64,000 bases of DNA, taken from the NCBI GenBank assembly GCA_021772915.1, contig JAJFLB010000023.1, positions 124,001 to 188,000 of the forward strand. The letters run 5' to 3'. The position numbers and the translations under genes are program-made. The notes under the pieces are model-generated. The model saw only the letters and a program-made list of their open reading frames with translations. It was not told the origin of the DNA and made no database searches. Positions 1 to 8,510 of the stretch are shown in pieces (the first letter of the stretch is position 1; each line of letters opens with the position of its first letter). This DNA is from Gammaproteobacteria bacterium (lineage in GTDB: Bacteria > Pseudomonadota > Gammaproteobacteria > Xanthomonadales > SZUA-36).

Positions 1-2
1 TG

Positions 3-206
3 GTGAACGTCATTGATGTTGATACCAATAAATTTCTCATTACGGGTATTGCTCTGGAGGTCAGTGCTTCAGCCTTCAAGCAGTTTTCATATCTTGGTGC
101 GGCGATGTCCGATGTCATGATATTTGTCGGTGGTGCTTTACTGGTAGTGGCCATGCGCGTTCTTTTCGGTTCGGCTCTATCCAACCTGTGGAAAACTCAC
201 CAGTGA
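3..206 (+). CDS. hypothetical membrane protein, cut by left edge
   Basis: The reading frame is open to the left edge and stops 20 bases before the NhaD start, so this is probably the C-terminal part of a longer gene; the GTG at position 3 need not be a real start. The visible 67 residues contain one clear hydrophobic helix (about residues 38-58) followed by a short polar tail rich in Leu, Trp and Lys. I do not recognise the family. The close spacing suggests co-transcription with the antiporter, but that is inference. Confidence 0.5.
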   Translation: MNVIDVDTNKFLITGIALEVSASAFKQFSYLGAAMSDVMIFVGGALLVVAMRVLFGSALSNLWKTHQ

Positions 207-226
207 AAAACCTGTAGCAGATTCGC

Positions 227-1708
227 GTGAACAAATCTAACAGCGGGGTGCTACCCGGTACTGTTTGGGCCCTGATACTTCTCATGTGTGTCACCGTGCC
301 GGTGGACGCCCTGGCCGTCGCTCCCACCGTGCTCACTGAAGTTAACCTCACCGGAACCTGGCTGGGAATACTTGCCCTGGTGATTTTCTTCGCTGCCTAC
401 GTGCTGATCATTGCCGAGGAAACGATACGTCTGCGTAAATCGAAGCCAATCATGGTTGCAGCCGGATTTATCTGGTTATTGGTGGGTATCGCCTTTGTTC
501 AGCAAGGGGATGCCCTTGGTGCGAGTCTGGCATTCAAACATGATTTGCTGGAGTTCGCCGAGCTGTTTCTATTCCTGCTGGCAGCCATGACCTACATCAA
601 TACGATGGAGGAGCGTGGCGTATTTGATATCTTGCGCGACTGGCTCGTGGTCAAGGGCTTTTCACTACGCAAAATTTTCTGGCTCACGGGTTTGGTAGCA
701 TTCTGCCTGTCACCGATCGCTGACAACCTAACCACCGCCCTATTAATGGCTACTGTGGTGATCTCGGTGGGTGGCAGCAATCATAAATTTGTCGCTATAG
801 CGTGCGTCAATATTGTTGTTGCAGCTAATGCCGGCGGTGTCTTCAGCCCATTTGGTGATATAACAACCCTGATGGTCTGGCAAAAGGGCATCATTGACTT
901 CATCGGGTTTTTCGCACTGGTTGTACCAGCAATTGTGAACTGGCTGGTGGTGGCTTTGATACTTAACTTTGCGGTCCCGAAGGTTCAACCGGAAGCTCTC
1001 GAAGGTAGGGCCAAGCTGAAACATGGCGCGCTGATCGTAGTTGCATTATTTCTGCTGACCATCACCATGGCTGTCACCGGCCACAATCTTCTGCATCTTC
1101 CACCGGTGGCCGGCATGATGACCGGGTTGGGCTTCCTGAAACTGTTTGGTTTTTACCTGCAGCGCCGGGATGAGCGTTTTGCCTATGTCCTGAAAACCGG
1201 ACTCATGAGTTCCGCACTGGCGATAGACTCAAAATCAAGAGAGGCGCCGAACACTGCTCAGCCTACTTACGATATTTACCGCAATTTGCAACGTGCCGAG
1301 TGGGATAGTCTGATGTTTTTCTATGGCATAATCATGTGCGTAGGAGGATTGGGCGCATTTGGTTATCTGGCGATCGGATCCGAACTGCTGTACGGAGGTC
1401 TGGGGCCCACCACGGCTAATATCCTGGTGGGAATTGCATCTGCCATTGTAGACAACATCCCGGTCATGTTTGCCGTTTTGGAGATGCACCCGGATATGAG
1501 CCACGGTCAGTGGCTGCTGGTCACATTAACTGCAGGTGTCGGCGGCTCCATGTTATCGGTTGGTTCCGCCGCCGGAGTCGCCGTGATGGGTCAGGCACGT
1601 GGAATATATACTTTTTTCGCACACCTGAAATGGGCCTGGGCCATTGCAATAGGCTACGCGGCGAGCATTGCTACACATATGTGGCTGAACGCCGCAGCGT
1701 TTGCGTAG
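227..1708 (+). CDS. nhaD: NhaD-type Na+/H+ antiporter
   Basis: This integral inner-membrane protein would exchange cytoplasmic Na+ (or Li+) for external protons, for salt and pH homeostasis. It has 493 residues and about a dozen hydrophobic segments, as usual for NhaD and the wider ion-transporter (IT) superfamily. The conserved helix SPIADNLTTALLMA (about residues 162-175) and the NAGGVFSPFGD loop (201-211) are hallmark positions, with Asp and Asn residues expected to bind the cation. A hydrophobic stretch at residues 12-31 may be a signal sequence or first helix. The start is GTG and I see no good ribosome site, so a start a few codons downstream is possible. The UspE-like gene follows after about 50 bases, so the two may share a transcript. 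Confidence 0.9.
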   Translation: MNKSNSGVLPGTVWALILLMCVTVPVDALAVAPTVLTEVNLTGTWLGILALVIFFAAYVLIIAEETIRLRKSKPIMVAAGFIWLLVGIAFVQQGDALGASLAFKHDLLEFAELFLFLLAAMTYINTMEERGVFDILRDWLVVKGFSLRKIFWLTGLVAFCLSPIADNLTTALLMATVVISVGGSNHKFVAIACVNIVVAANAGGVFSPFGDITTLMVWQKGIIDFIGFFALVVPAIVNWLVVALILNFAVPKVQPEALEGRAKLKHGALIVVALFLLTITMAVTGHNLLHLPPVAGMMTGLGFLKLFGFYLQRRDERFAYVLKTGLMSSALAIDSKSREAPNTAQPTYDIYRNLQRAEWDSLMFFYGIIMCVGGLGAFGYLAIGSELLYGGLGPTTANILVGIASAIVDNIPVMFAVLEMHPDMSHGQWLLVTLTAGVGGSMLSVGSAAGVAVMGQARGIYTFFAHLKWAWAIAIGYAASIATHMWLNAAAFA

Positions 1709-1756
1709 TGAACCTGGGCCGTCTTATTAAACATTCATGCTAGAGAGCATCAAGTA

Positions 1757-2560
1757 ATGACATTGGAAAAATTCTTGGTAGTTGTCGATTCCGCTCATTC
1801 GGAACACCTTGCACTGAACCGAGTTGTAAATTTCGCCGGCAGACAAAGGCACGCCGATATGCGCGCACACGTGTTCGTGGGCTTTGAAGGCGAGGATTTG
1901 AGTGAAACTGATCAACCCATGGACATTATCCGGGGGCGGGAATGGCTGGACGAACTACTGCTGCCGATGGAAAACACCGGGATCAAATTCACCGCCGAAC
2001 TTTTCTGGACCCAGGATTGGGAAAAATCCATCATTAATGCAGCCCGTCGTACCAAAGCAGACGTTATCATTATTCCAAAATCTTCCGCAACAACCAGGAC
2101 CAGCATGACGGATTCCATCTGGTCCCTGCTCAGGAACTCGGAAATCCCCGTACTCACAATTGAGTTGGGTGCCCAGGCCAAGCGGGAAAACATCCTCGTG
2201 GCTGTAAATATGCAGACCACCGATGACGAGTACGACGCACTGAATCGCAAAGTGCTTTTGCAAGGGCAAATGGTGGCGGAATTCTATGCCGCCAAGTTAC
2301 ATGTTGTAAACGCGTACTACGACAGCGAGGACTACCCTGATCGCGACAAGGTGAAACGAATCATAGACATCGACCGTCAGGATATTCACGTCGATATGGG
2401 CAAGCCTGAAGAAATTATTGCTAAGCTGGCTAACCGAATCCAGGCCGACCTGGTCATCATGGGTACGATGTCACGCCGGGGAATCCGTGCCACACTGAGA
2501 AAAAACAAATCGGAGAAAGTCATCAAGAATCTGACAGTGGATGTCCTGACGCTAAACTGA
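1757..2560 (+). CDS. tandem-domain universal stress protein (UspE-like)
   Basis: This cytoplasmic protein of 267 residues has two UspA-like halves (about 1-137 and 143-267), the arrangement seen in UspE. The first half opens with FLVVVDSA and the second with ILVAVN, the usual first beta strands. The second half ends with a GTMSRRGIRATLRKNKSEK segment, a recognisable but imperfect version of the G-2x-G-9x-S/T nucleotide loop. Proteins of this family support survival under stress; the exact role here is unknown. It may be co-expressed with the upstream Na+/H+ antiporter, which would fit ionic stress. No adjacent sensor or regulator is visible. Confidence 0.8.
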   Translation: MTLEKFLVVVDSAHSEHLALNRVVNFAGRQRHADMRAHVFVGFEGEDLSETDQPMDIIRGREWLDELLLPMENTGIKFTAELFWTQDWEKSIINAARRTKADVIIIPKSSATTRTSMTDSIWSLLRNSEIPVLTIELGAQAKRENILVAVNMQTTDDEYDALNRKVLLQGQMVAEFYAAKLHVVNAYYDSEDYPDRDKVKRIIDIDRQDIHVDMGKPEEIIAKLANRIQADLVIMGTMSRRGIRATLRKNKSEKVIKNLTVDVLTLN

Positions 2561-2807
2561 CAGCCGGGGTTACGGCATGAGTTAATGACACACTGGTATT
2601 TGGGGTCATGATAATTAGTGGCTTTGAAAATGAGTATTCTTCAATCGGGCGCTTTGGGTACCCTGTTCATAAAGACCGGGATTAATCTGGTTATAATTGG
2701 AAGCGCTTACAAGTTTTCGGGAAATTGTCGTTTGTCATGCCGGACCGGTAGCTATCATGTTCATGATCACCGTCACGGATAGACCTAAATGAGGCCCTGA
2801 TTAGACG

Positions 2808-3710
2808 ATGAAGTTGGCGGTTATCATCATTAACTGGAACAACGCCGGAGATACAATCGCCTGTATTCACAGTGTCTCGTCATGGCAGGCCGTGGAGACC
2901 TCGATCTGGGTGGTCGACAATAACTCTGCTGATGGAAGTGGCGCCGCAATCGCTCGCGTACATCCTGAAATAAATCTGATTCAAAACGAGAAAAATCTTG
3001 GCTTCTCGGGCGCGAACAATGTGGCAATCCGACAGGCAATAGAGCTCGGACACAATGAAATCCTGTTGCTGAATAACGATGCAAAGATCAGCGAGTCGAA
3101 TATGGCAGGATTGCTAAAGGCCTTTCGGGAGGATCCAACACTGGCGATAGCAGGGCCGGTCCTGCATGAAAGCACGTCCACAAACACGCATTTCTCAATC
3201 GGTGGGCACAACATCGCCCGGCGCTATGACACACGTATTCTCACAACCGAGAAGCCCGCCGTGAACAAGCAACCCGTTGACGTGGACTACGTGCCCGGAA
3301 CTGTTGCCCTATTACGCGCGAAGGCGATAGGGTCGGTTGGTCTTTTCGATGAGCAGTACTTTTTTAGTGGTGAGATGGCCGATCTTTGCATGTGCGTCCA
3401 GCGCGAGGGATATCGTACCGCGATTGTCACCTCGGTTACGGCCGAGCATGATACCTCAAGCGCCGGTGCGCTTCGTCACACACTCTATGCTTATTATACT
3501 TTTCGTAATCGTTTCTTGTTTGTGCATAAATTTTGCACCTACCGATGGCGTTTGTTTTGGCAACTCTCCTGTGTGATGTTCGTGGTATCCAATCTGATAC
3601 GTCGTCATTTCGCTACGGCAAGAGCAATAAGCCTGGCGCTTGTGGACGGTACCCGGGGACGATTTGGCAACCAAAACAAACGTGTCATGGTCGAGCGATC
3701 AGATAAATGA
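2808..3710 (+). CDS. GT2 family glycosyltransferase
   Basis: A GT-A fold glycosyltransferase of 300 residues, resembling the rhamnosyltransferase-like GT2 group that builds cell-surface glycans from nucleotide sugars. The N-terminal strand AVIIINWNN, the VVDNNSADGS nucleotide-binding segment (about 35-44) and the LLNNDAKI metal-binding motif (87-94) are clear. Further on, FSGEMADLCMCVQREGY replaces the common acidic ED-x-D/E-L motif. A hydrophobic stretch near residues 244-262 may anchor it to the membrane. Its stop overlaps the start of the next glycosyltransferase by four bases (ATGA), so the two are translationally coupled. Donor and acceptor cannot be told from sequence. Confidence 0.85.
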   Translation: MKLAVIIINWNNAGDTIACIHSVSSWQAVETSIWVVDNNSADGSGAAIARVHPEINLIQNEKNLGFSGANNVAIRQAIELGHNEILLLNNDAKISESNMAGLLKAFREDPTLAIAGPVLHESTSTNTHFSIGGHNIARRYDTRILTTEKPAVNKQPVDVDYVPGTVALLRAKAIGSVGLFDEQYFFSGEMADLCMCVQREGYRTAIVTSVTAEHDTSSAGALRHTLYAYYTFRNRFLFVHKFCTYRWRLFWQLSCVMFVVSNLIRRHFATARAISLALVDGTRGRFGNQNKRVMVERSDK

Positions 3711-4735
3711 CTATCCGTTACCATTTGACGGCGCCGCCGCCCGCCTTTAGCCAAACCGACGCCGTATACCAGGACGTGGCGGCACTTCAAAGCAGATTCG
3801 GTGGGACAGCTGTTCACCTTTACCCCTTTAAACGAGCGGGAATTCGATTGCCCCGCATGTTCTATGGTTGGCAGCACTTGACCGAATTGAGGTCCAGTGA
3901 AAGCTCCATCGATCTGCACCATTTATTTGCCAACCAACTTTATGCGTACCCACTGTTCTACTATTTGCACAAACCAGTCGTATATTCAATCGTGGCCAGT
4001 GTCCAGGCACAGATGCTGCGGTCATTGCCAAAGCTATTTTCATTCGCTCGCATGATCGTCGTATCGAATCAAAGGGATCTGCTTACGCTGCAAAAGTGGG
4101 GATTCAAGAATTGTGTTCACGTTCGCCCTGGAATCGCTGTAGATCACTTTGTTACCCAGCCACTATACGATGAGTCACCCTTTACAATCCTGGCTGGATC
4201 AGCGCCATGGACCAACGCTCAATTCAAACGTAAGGGTTTCGATGCCTTGCTAAACGTGGCAAAAGCGATGCCCAACGTGCGGCTTATTCTGCTGTGGAGG
4301 GGAACGTTGTTCGACGAAATACAAGAACGCGTTCGCTATCATGATTTGACCCATCGCGTCGAAATTATTAATGAAGAAGTAGATGTAAATAAAGTCCTGG
4401 CAAGTGCTCATGCTGCGATTGTGCTTGCCGATAAAGCCGATCTCGTAAAATCGTATCCCCACTCGCTGATAGAGGCGCTGGCCGCTGGAAAACCCGTGCT
4501 TATCAGCAACACGATACCAATGGCCGACTACGTAACGGAGAACGGTTGTGGCCAGGTTTTGGAAAACTTATCCGTAACAGTGCTAAAGAAAGGCATACAC
4601 GCGATGATTGATAATTACACTGATCAACAAGCTGCCGCTCTGCGGGTTGGACAGCGAGACTTTTCTTTGACAAGGATGCTCGATCAATATAATGGCCTCT
4701 ATACGAGGTTGGGCTACGGGACTTCAGTAACTTAG
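3707..4735 (+). CDS. GT4 family (group 1) glycosyltransferase
   Basis: A GT-B fold retaining glycosyltransferase of 342 residues. The C-terminal nucleotide-binding half carries the SYPHSLIEALAAGKPVLIS region (about 245-263), with the Glu typical of the E-x7-E motif of group 1 enzymes. The N-terminal half is less conserved and lacks an obvious glycine-rich start. It overlaps the upstream GT2 gene by four bases, forming a two-gene unit about 40 kb away from the main polysaccharide locus. The product glycan is unknown. Confidence 0.8.
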   Translation: MTIRYHLTAPPPAFSQTDAVYQDVAALQSRFGGTAVHLYPFKRAGIRLPRMFYGWQHLTELRSSESSIDLHHLFANQLYAYPLFYYLHKPVVYSIVASVQAQMLRSLPKLFSFARMIVVSNQRDLLTLQKWGFKNCVHVRPGIAVDHFVTQPLYDESPFTILAGSAPWTNAQFKRKGFDALLNVAKAMPNVRLILLWRGTLFDEIQERVRYHDLTHRVEIINEEVDVNKVLASAHAAIVLADKADLVKSYPHSLIEALAAGKPVLISNTIPMADYVTENGCGQVLENLSVTVLKKGIHAMIDNYTDQQAAALRVGQRDFSLTRMLDQYNGLYTRLGYGTSVT

Positions 4736-4861
4736 GCGGCCCCGGTGTCACATTCGGCCAATGCGACGTCGAACAAATCTGGAACTTTTCCAGGCCGGCC
4801 TTTCCGGTTAGCGATGGCACACGCATTCACTGGCAGCAGCACCCCCCGGAAGTGCACCGTC

Positions 4862-4909
4862 AGGGTTTTCCATGCTGGCTTTTACCTTTCTTTACGAATG
4901 GAAAACCCT
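4862..4909. repeat. perfect 12-bp inverted repeat upstream of the Spy-like gene
   Basis: Positions 4862-4873 (AGGGTTTTCCAT) and 4898-4909 (ATGGAAAACCCT) are perfect complements around a 24-base loop, about 70 bases before the Spy-like start. A TTGACA hexamer follows at 4912-4917, but no well-spaced -10 box is evident. It could be an operator or a weak terminator for the glycosyltransferase pair; no T-run follows. Confidence 0.5.
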
Positions 4910-4976
4910 AATTGACACCCATTCGGGGAATACTGGGCGTGTAGTATTCATTATCGTGTCACAGGAGAATTTCAAC

Positions 4977-5420
4977 ATGAAATCCAAACTAGCTTTTCTC
5001 ACCCTTACACTGGTCTTGATCTGCACCGGCCCGCTATACGCAGCGGAACCACGCAGTGAGGCAAACCCGTTGCAGATCCTTCGCGCAGCCCTTGATCTGA
5101 CACAAGAGCAGGTCACAGACATCCGGGGGCTTCTCGAAATCCGCGCTGATGCAATCGGTACGATAAGCGAACAAATCCAACTGCTCCAAAAGCAACTGGA
5201 AGAAATTCTCAAAGACGACACGGCCGATGCATTGGAAGTGGGCGAAATCGTACTGGAGACCCGGGACTTGCGAAAAGAAATCGGCCAGGCCCAGGAATCT
5301 TTCCAGTCGGATTTTCGTGCCTTGCTGACACCGGAGCAAGTCGGTCGGTTAGGAAATATCAACCGGGTAGCACTGGCCACCAAGGCGGCAGAAGCTCTTC
5401 GCCAACTCAGGTTGCGCTAA
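4977..5420 (+). CDS. Spy/CpxP-like periplasmic protein
   Basis: An exported helical protein of 147 residues. The ATG at 4977 is chosen because AGGAG lies at 4963-4967 with suitable spacing and because it begins a clean signal peptide (MKSKLAFLTLTLVLICTGP, cleavage probably after LYA). The mature part is charged and helical, with two LTxEQ segments (LDLTQEQVTDIRGL and LLTPEQVGRLG) resembling the LTxxQ motifs of Spy and CpxP periplasmic chaperones. A coiled-coil-like region runs through the middle. A role in envelope stress is inferred from this resemblance only; no Cpx-type two-component genes lie nearby. Confidence 0.65.
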   Translation: MKSKLAFLTLTLVLICTGPLYAAEPRSEANPLQILRAALDLTQEQVTDIRGLLEIRADAIGTISEQIQLLQKQLEEILKDDTADALEVGEIVLETRDLRKEIGQAQESFQSDFRALLTPEQVGRLGNINRVALATKAAEALRQLRLR

Positions 5421-5497
5421 ACCACGATTGAGGAAGATCAGAAAAGGCGGAAAATGGCTCTGGACCACTGCTGTTCCGTTTAATTCAACGAAGGGTC

Positions 5498-5602
5498 GCT
5501 GTGGTGGGTAGCTACTGCCAGGACACGCTGTGAACACCTCCATGTGCGCTCGGTCGCGACTCCCTGTCGCTCACGGTCCCGGCAGTAGCTACCCACCACA
5601 GC
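5498..5602 (-). repeat. hairpin repeat, copy A (arm type 1)
   Basis: A 22-bp arm (5498-5519) is perfectly repeated in inverted form at 5581-5602. The 61 bases between them are, on the minus strand, the same core found in copies B and C: it starts GGACCGTGAGCGACAGGGAG, continues GTCGCGACCGA and ends GTGTCCT. The core has its own small hairpin, GCGAC-loop-GTCGC. The arms begin GCTGTGGTGGG and differ from those of copies B and C. No protein is encoded. Confidence 0.85.
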
Positions 5603-5669
5603 TTATGTGCGTGAGGCCGTAAAACTCACTCACATCGAAGTATCGGGCATTCACTTCAATCCTTCCCAG

Positions 5670-5780
5670 CCAAGGGAGTGTGGGGTCTTGTCTCAGGACC
5701 GTGAGCGACAGGGAGTCGCGACCGAATCCCCATGGAAGGGTTTACGATGTGTCCTTAGACAAGACCCCACATTCACTTGG
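5670..5780 (+). repeat. hairpin repeat, copy B (arm type 2)
   Basis: A 24-base arm (5670-5693) is repeated in inverted form at 5757-5780 with two mismatches. The core between them matches copy A on the opposite strand and copy C on the same strand, including the GCGAC-AGGGA-GTCGC hairpin and the GTGTCCT end. The arms start CCAAGGGAGTG and contain GGGGTCTTG. Apart from copies A and B, the 5421-6024 gap shows nothing else I can support. Confidence 0.85.
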
Positions 5781-6024
5781 CGAGCCGAAACCACATCTAC
5801 GTTTTCCTCGCAGGACACAACCATTCGCATGTTGGCGCCGGCCCGGCCCCGTGGGCAGCACCATTGTTACTCGCCTTCATTTCCCACGCTTTTGGACTAA
5901 TATGTATCCGAAACGGGGGCAACGTTTTCAATGTGGGGGTAAAAATTGACGTGCAACGCCAGTTTAGGTGAGTAGAATTGGTCCTCGGCACTTAACTACA
6001 GTCAGCATTTTCGGTGGGTTCCGG

Positions 6025-6423
6025 ATGAAAGAAATACTGTGGAAAAATGAGTTTTCAGTAAGCGTGGAAGAGCTTGATGCACACCACAAGATCATACTTG
6101 AACTGGTAAACGAGTTACGTCGTGGAAATACCGACGCCGAACAGGAGGATGATCTGCTAACCATCCTATACCAGTATGCGGATCTCCATTTTTCATTGGA
6201 AGAGCGCCTGATGGAACAAAGTGGTTATACGGACCTTGAAAAGCATAAAGAGTTACATGACGAGTTTAGGAGCACGATCGCCAAGCTGCGTACGGATGTC
6301 AGCGGACAACGAGACACCTTCTCCGGCGAGTTGCTCGAATATCTGAACGGATGGTGGGCCAGTCATATTCTCACCGAAGACATGAAGTACTCCCAGACGC
6401 TCAACAAACATGGATTCAAGTAA
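6025..6423 (+). CDS. bacteriohemerythrin
   Basis: A single-domain hemerythrin of 132 residues that would bind O2 reversibly at a non-heme di-iron site in the cytoplasm, for storage, delivery or sensing. The expected ligands are all present: His21 (in DAHHK), His55 and Glu59 (HFSLEE), His74 and His78 (HKELH), and His114 with Asp119 (HILTED). The N-terminal W-x-x-E-F-S-V segment is also typical. The ATG at 6025 gives the canonical length; longer upstream readings add unrelated residues. The acyl-CoA synthetase follows after 54 bases, which may mean a shared transcript. Such proteins are common in microaerophilic bacteria. Confidence 0.92.
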   Translation: MKEILWKNEFSVSVEELDAHHKIILELVNELRRGNTDAEQEDDLLTILYQYADLHFSLEERLMEQSGYTDLEKHKELHDEFRSTIAKLRTDVSGQRDTFSGELLEYLNGWWASHILTEDMKYSQTLNKHGFK

Positions 6424-6477
6424 AAAGCACTGGCGGAATTCATGGAATAGACCTTTTAAGGTTCCTATACTCTGAGT

Positions 6478-8160
6478 ATGGATAATAAGACATTGAGTTA
6501 CTCCAAAGGGCCTGTCGATCAACCACTGATAGAGTCCACCATTGGTGACCTGCTCGACCAGGTCGTTGACCAATACCCTGAAAATGAGGCGCTGGTTTCG
6601 GCGCACCAGGGCTTGCGGTACACCTACCGGGAATTCGGGCAAGTCGTGGATCAGTGTGCTCGCGCACTGCTCGTGCTCGGGCTGCAAAAAGGGGACCGTG
6701 TTGGAATCTGGTCACCCAATTTCGCCGAATGGACCATCCTGCAGTTCGGGAGCAGCAAGATCGGCGCCATACTGGTGAACATCAATCCCAGTTATCGTCT
6801 TAATGAACTCGAATACGCCCTGACCCAGTCAGGGTGCACCGCCCTTGTCATTGCCGAGAAATTCAAATCTTCGGACTACACGCAAATGATTCGGGACCTC
6901 GCGCCGGAGTTGGATCAGGCCGAGCCGGGAAAGCTCGAATGCAACCGTCTGCCGAATCTCAAAGTGGTTATCAGGCTGGGTGAGGAAAACGCTGCGGGCA
7001 CGTGGCGCTGGAAAGATTTCATGGGTTTCGGTGAAAAGGCCCATAATCAAGCCTTGACGCAGCGCCAGCGTCAGTTGGCAGTACACGACGCCATTAATAT
7101 ACAGTACACCAGTGGCACCACAGGTCGTCCCAAGGGCGCCACCCTCAGCCATCACAACATTCTGAACAACGCCCATTTCCTGGCCTTGCTGATGAACCTT
7201 ACCGACCAGGACCGGCTGGTCATTCCGGTGCCGCTGTATCACTGCTTTGGCATGGTGATCGGGAATCTGGCATGTGTGACCCGGGGCGCCACGATGATAC
7301 TGCCTTGCGATGCGTTTGAACCGGGTGCCGTACTGCAGGCTATTCAGGATGAAGGGGCAACCGCCCTGCACGGCGTTCCGACTATGTTTATCGCCGAGCT
7401 GGAGCACCCGGATTTTGATCAATACGATCTCAGCAGCTTGAGGACCGGCATCATGGCTGGTTCACCATGCCCGGTTGAAGTCATGAACGCCGTCATTTCC
7501 AGGATGAATCTGACTGAAATGGAAATTGGTTATGGCATGACAGAGACCAGTCCGTGTAGCACCCAGACCCACCACGATGCTCCGATTGAAAAACGCGTCG
7601 GCACGGTTGGCCAGGTCCACCCTCATGTTGAAATCAAGATAATCGATCCGGAGAGCGGCGAAACCGTGACCCGGGGAACAGCCGGTGAATTCTGTACGCG
7701 TGGCTACAACGTTATGCTCGGGTACTGGAATGACGAGAAACAAACCGTCGAGGCCATCGACGCTGACGGATGGATGCATACCGGCGACCTTGCAACCATG
7801 GATGAACAGGGCTATGCCAGTATTGTCGGCCGTATAAAGGACATGATCATACGTGGCGGTGAAAATGTGTACCCGCGTGAAATCGAGGAATATCTGTATA
7901 CCCACCCGAAGATTCTGGACGTGCAGGTCATTGGTGTCCCCGACCACAGATATGGCGAGGAAATCATGGCCTGGGTGATCCTGCGTGAAGGGAAATCAGC
8001 AACAGAAGAAGAACTTAAGGATTACTGTCGTGGTCAGATTGCCCATTTCAAGGTGCCACGCTATTTCAAATTCGTCACCGAATTTCCAATGACGGTAACC
8101 GGTAAAATTCAGAAATTTGCCATGCGCGAACAGAGTATCCGTGAGGACCAGTCCGGCTAG
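6478..8160 (+). CDS. medium/long-chain fatty acyl-CoA synthetase
   Basis: An ATP-dependent acyl-CoA ligase of 560 residues from the ANL superfamily: it activates a fatty acid through an acyl-AMP and transfers it to CoA. The P-loop [11 protein letters not shown] starts at residue 210; GYGMTETSP (A5), [17 protein letters not shown] (A7), [16 protein letters not shown] (A8) and the catalytic Lys of TVTGKIQK (A10) are all in place. It resembles the FadK/ACSF2-like group. Length and motifs are complete. Substrate chain length cannot be fixed from sequence. Upstream, CCTTTTAAGG and a TATACT box lie within 30 bases of the ATG, leaving almost no leader. Confidence 0.9.
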   Translation: MDNKTLSYSKGPVDQPLIESTIGDLLDQVVDQYPENEALVSAHQGLRYTYREFGQVVDQCARALLVLGLQKGDRVGIWSPNFAEWTILQFGSSKIGAILVNINPSYRLNELEYALTQSGCTALVIAEKFKSSDYTQMIRDLAPELDQAEPGKLECNRLPNLKVVIRLGEENAAGTWRWKDFMGFGEKAHNQALTQRQRQLAVHDAINIQYTSGTTGRPKGATLSHHNILNNAHFLALLMNLTDQDRLVIPVPLYHCFGMVIGNLACVTRGATMILPCDAFEPGAVLQAIQDEGATALHGVPTMFIAELEHPDFDQYDLSSLRTGIMAGSPCPVEVMNAVISRMNLTEMEIGYGMTETSPCSTQTHHDAPIEKRVGTVGQVHPHVEIKIIDPESGETVTRGTAGEFCTRGYNVMLGYWNDEKQTVEAIDADGWMHTGDLATMDEQGYASIVGRIKDMIIRGGENVYPREIEEYLYTHPKILDVQVIGVPDHRYGEEIMAWVILREGKSATEEELKDYCRGQIAHFKVPRYFKFVTEFPMTVTGKIQKFAMREQSIREDQSG

Positions 8161-8261
8161 TTAGTGTTCTGATCGTGTTGATCTAGCTCGCTGCTATGAG
8201 TATCTTGATATTTAGAAACCTTGGTCACCTGAACACCTTAGTGTGACCGCCTTGCGAAGAG

Positions 8262-8435
8262 ATGTTCAGACACGGTTCAGCCAGCGTGTGGAAAATAGTG
8301 CCAAAGGGATCTAAACAGGGGAAAAATCGTGAACACGATCAAGCAACCTATTACGTTGTCCATGAGTGTCATCATTGTGGCCGCGTCTACTTCCAGAGTC
8401 CGATTTACGTCGAAGCCAAATGGCCTTCGGTATGA
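8262..8435 (+). CDS. possible small protein with a CxxC-type knuckle
   Basis: A 57-codon open frame in the 350-base gap before the VWA cluster. It ends with a composition that looks protein-like, YYVVHECHHCGRVYFQSP, containing a single C-x2-C flanked by His, as in small zinc-ribbon proteins. A GAAGAG lies too close to the ATG to be a good ribosome site. There is only one cysteine pair, so metal binding would need the His residues or a dimer. It may instead be a chance frame or a remnant. Confidence 0.3.
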   Translation: MFRHGSASVWKIVPKGSKQGKNREHDQATYYVVHECHHCGRVYFQSPIYVEAKWPSV

Positions 8436-8510
8436 ATAATCGTTCAAAACTGACGAGTTTCTGGCAATATGGCATTTGAGTCACCTTTACCCACAAGGAA
8501 AGTAGTAAAG

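Noticed and set aside
743-1024. 93-codon minus-strand frame inside nhaD
   Set aside because: It is antisense to conserved transmembrane helices and has no independent support.
2692-2697. TATAAT box as promoter for the glycosyltransferase pair
   Set aside because: No acceptable -35 hexamer lies at 16-18 bases; AT-rich boxes are frequent in this gap.
2744-2754. ops/JUMPStart-like sequence (ACCGGTAGCTA) before the GT2 gene
   Set aside because: Only the CGGTAGC part agrees with the RfaH target; the flanking bases and the rest of JUMPStart are absent.
5607-5949. Overlapping open frames of about 90 codons
   Set aside because: They translate the arms and core of hairpin repeat B, have no ribosome site, and exist in two frames at once.
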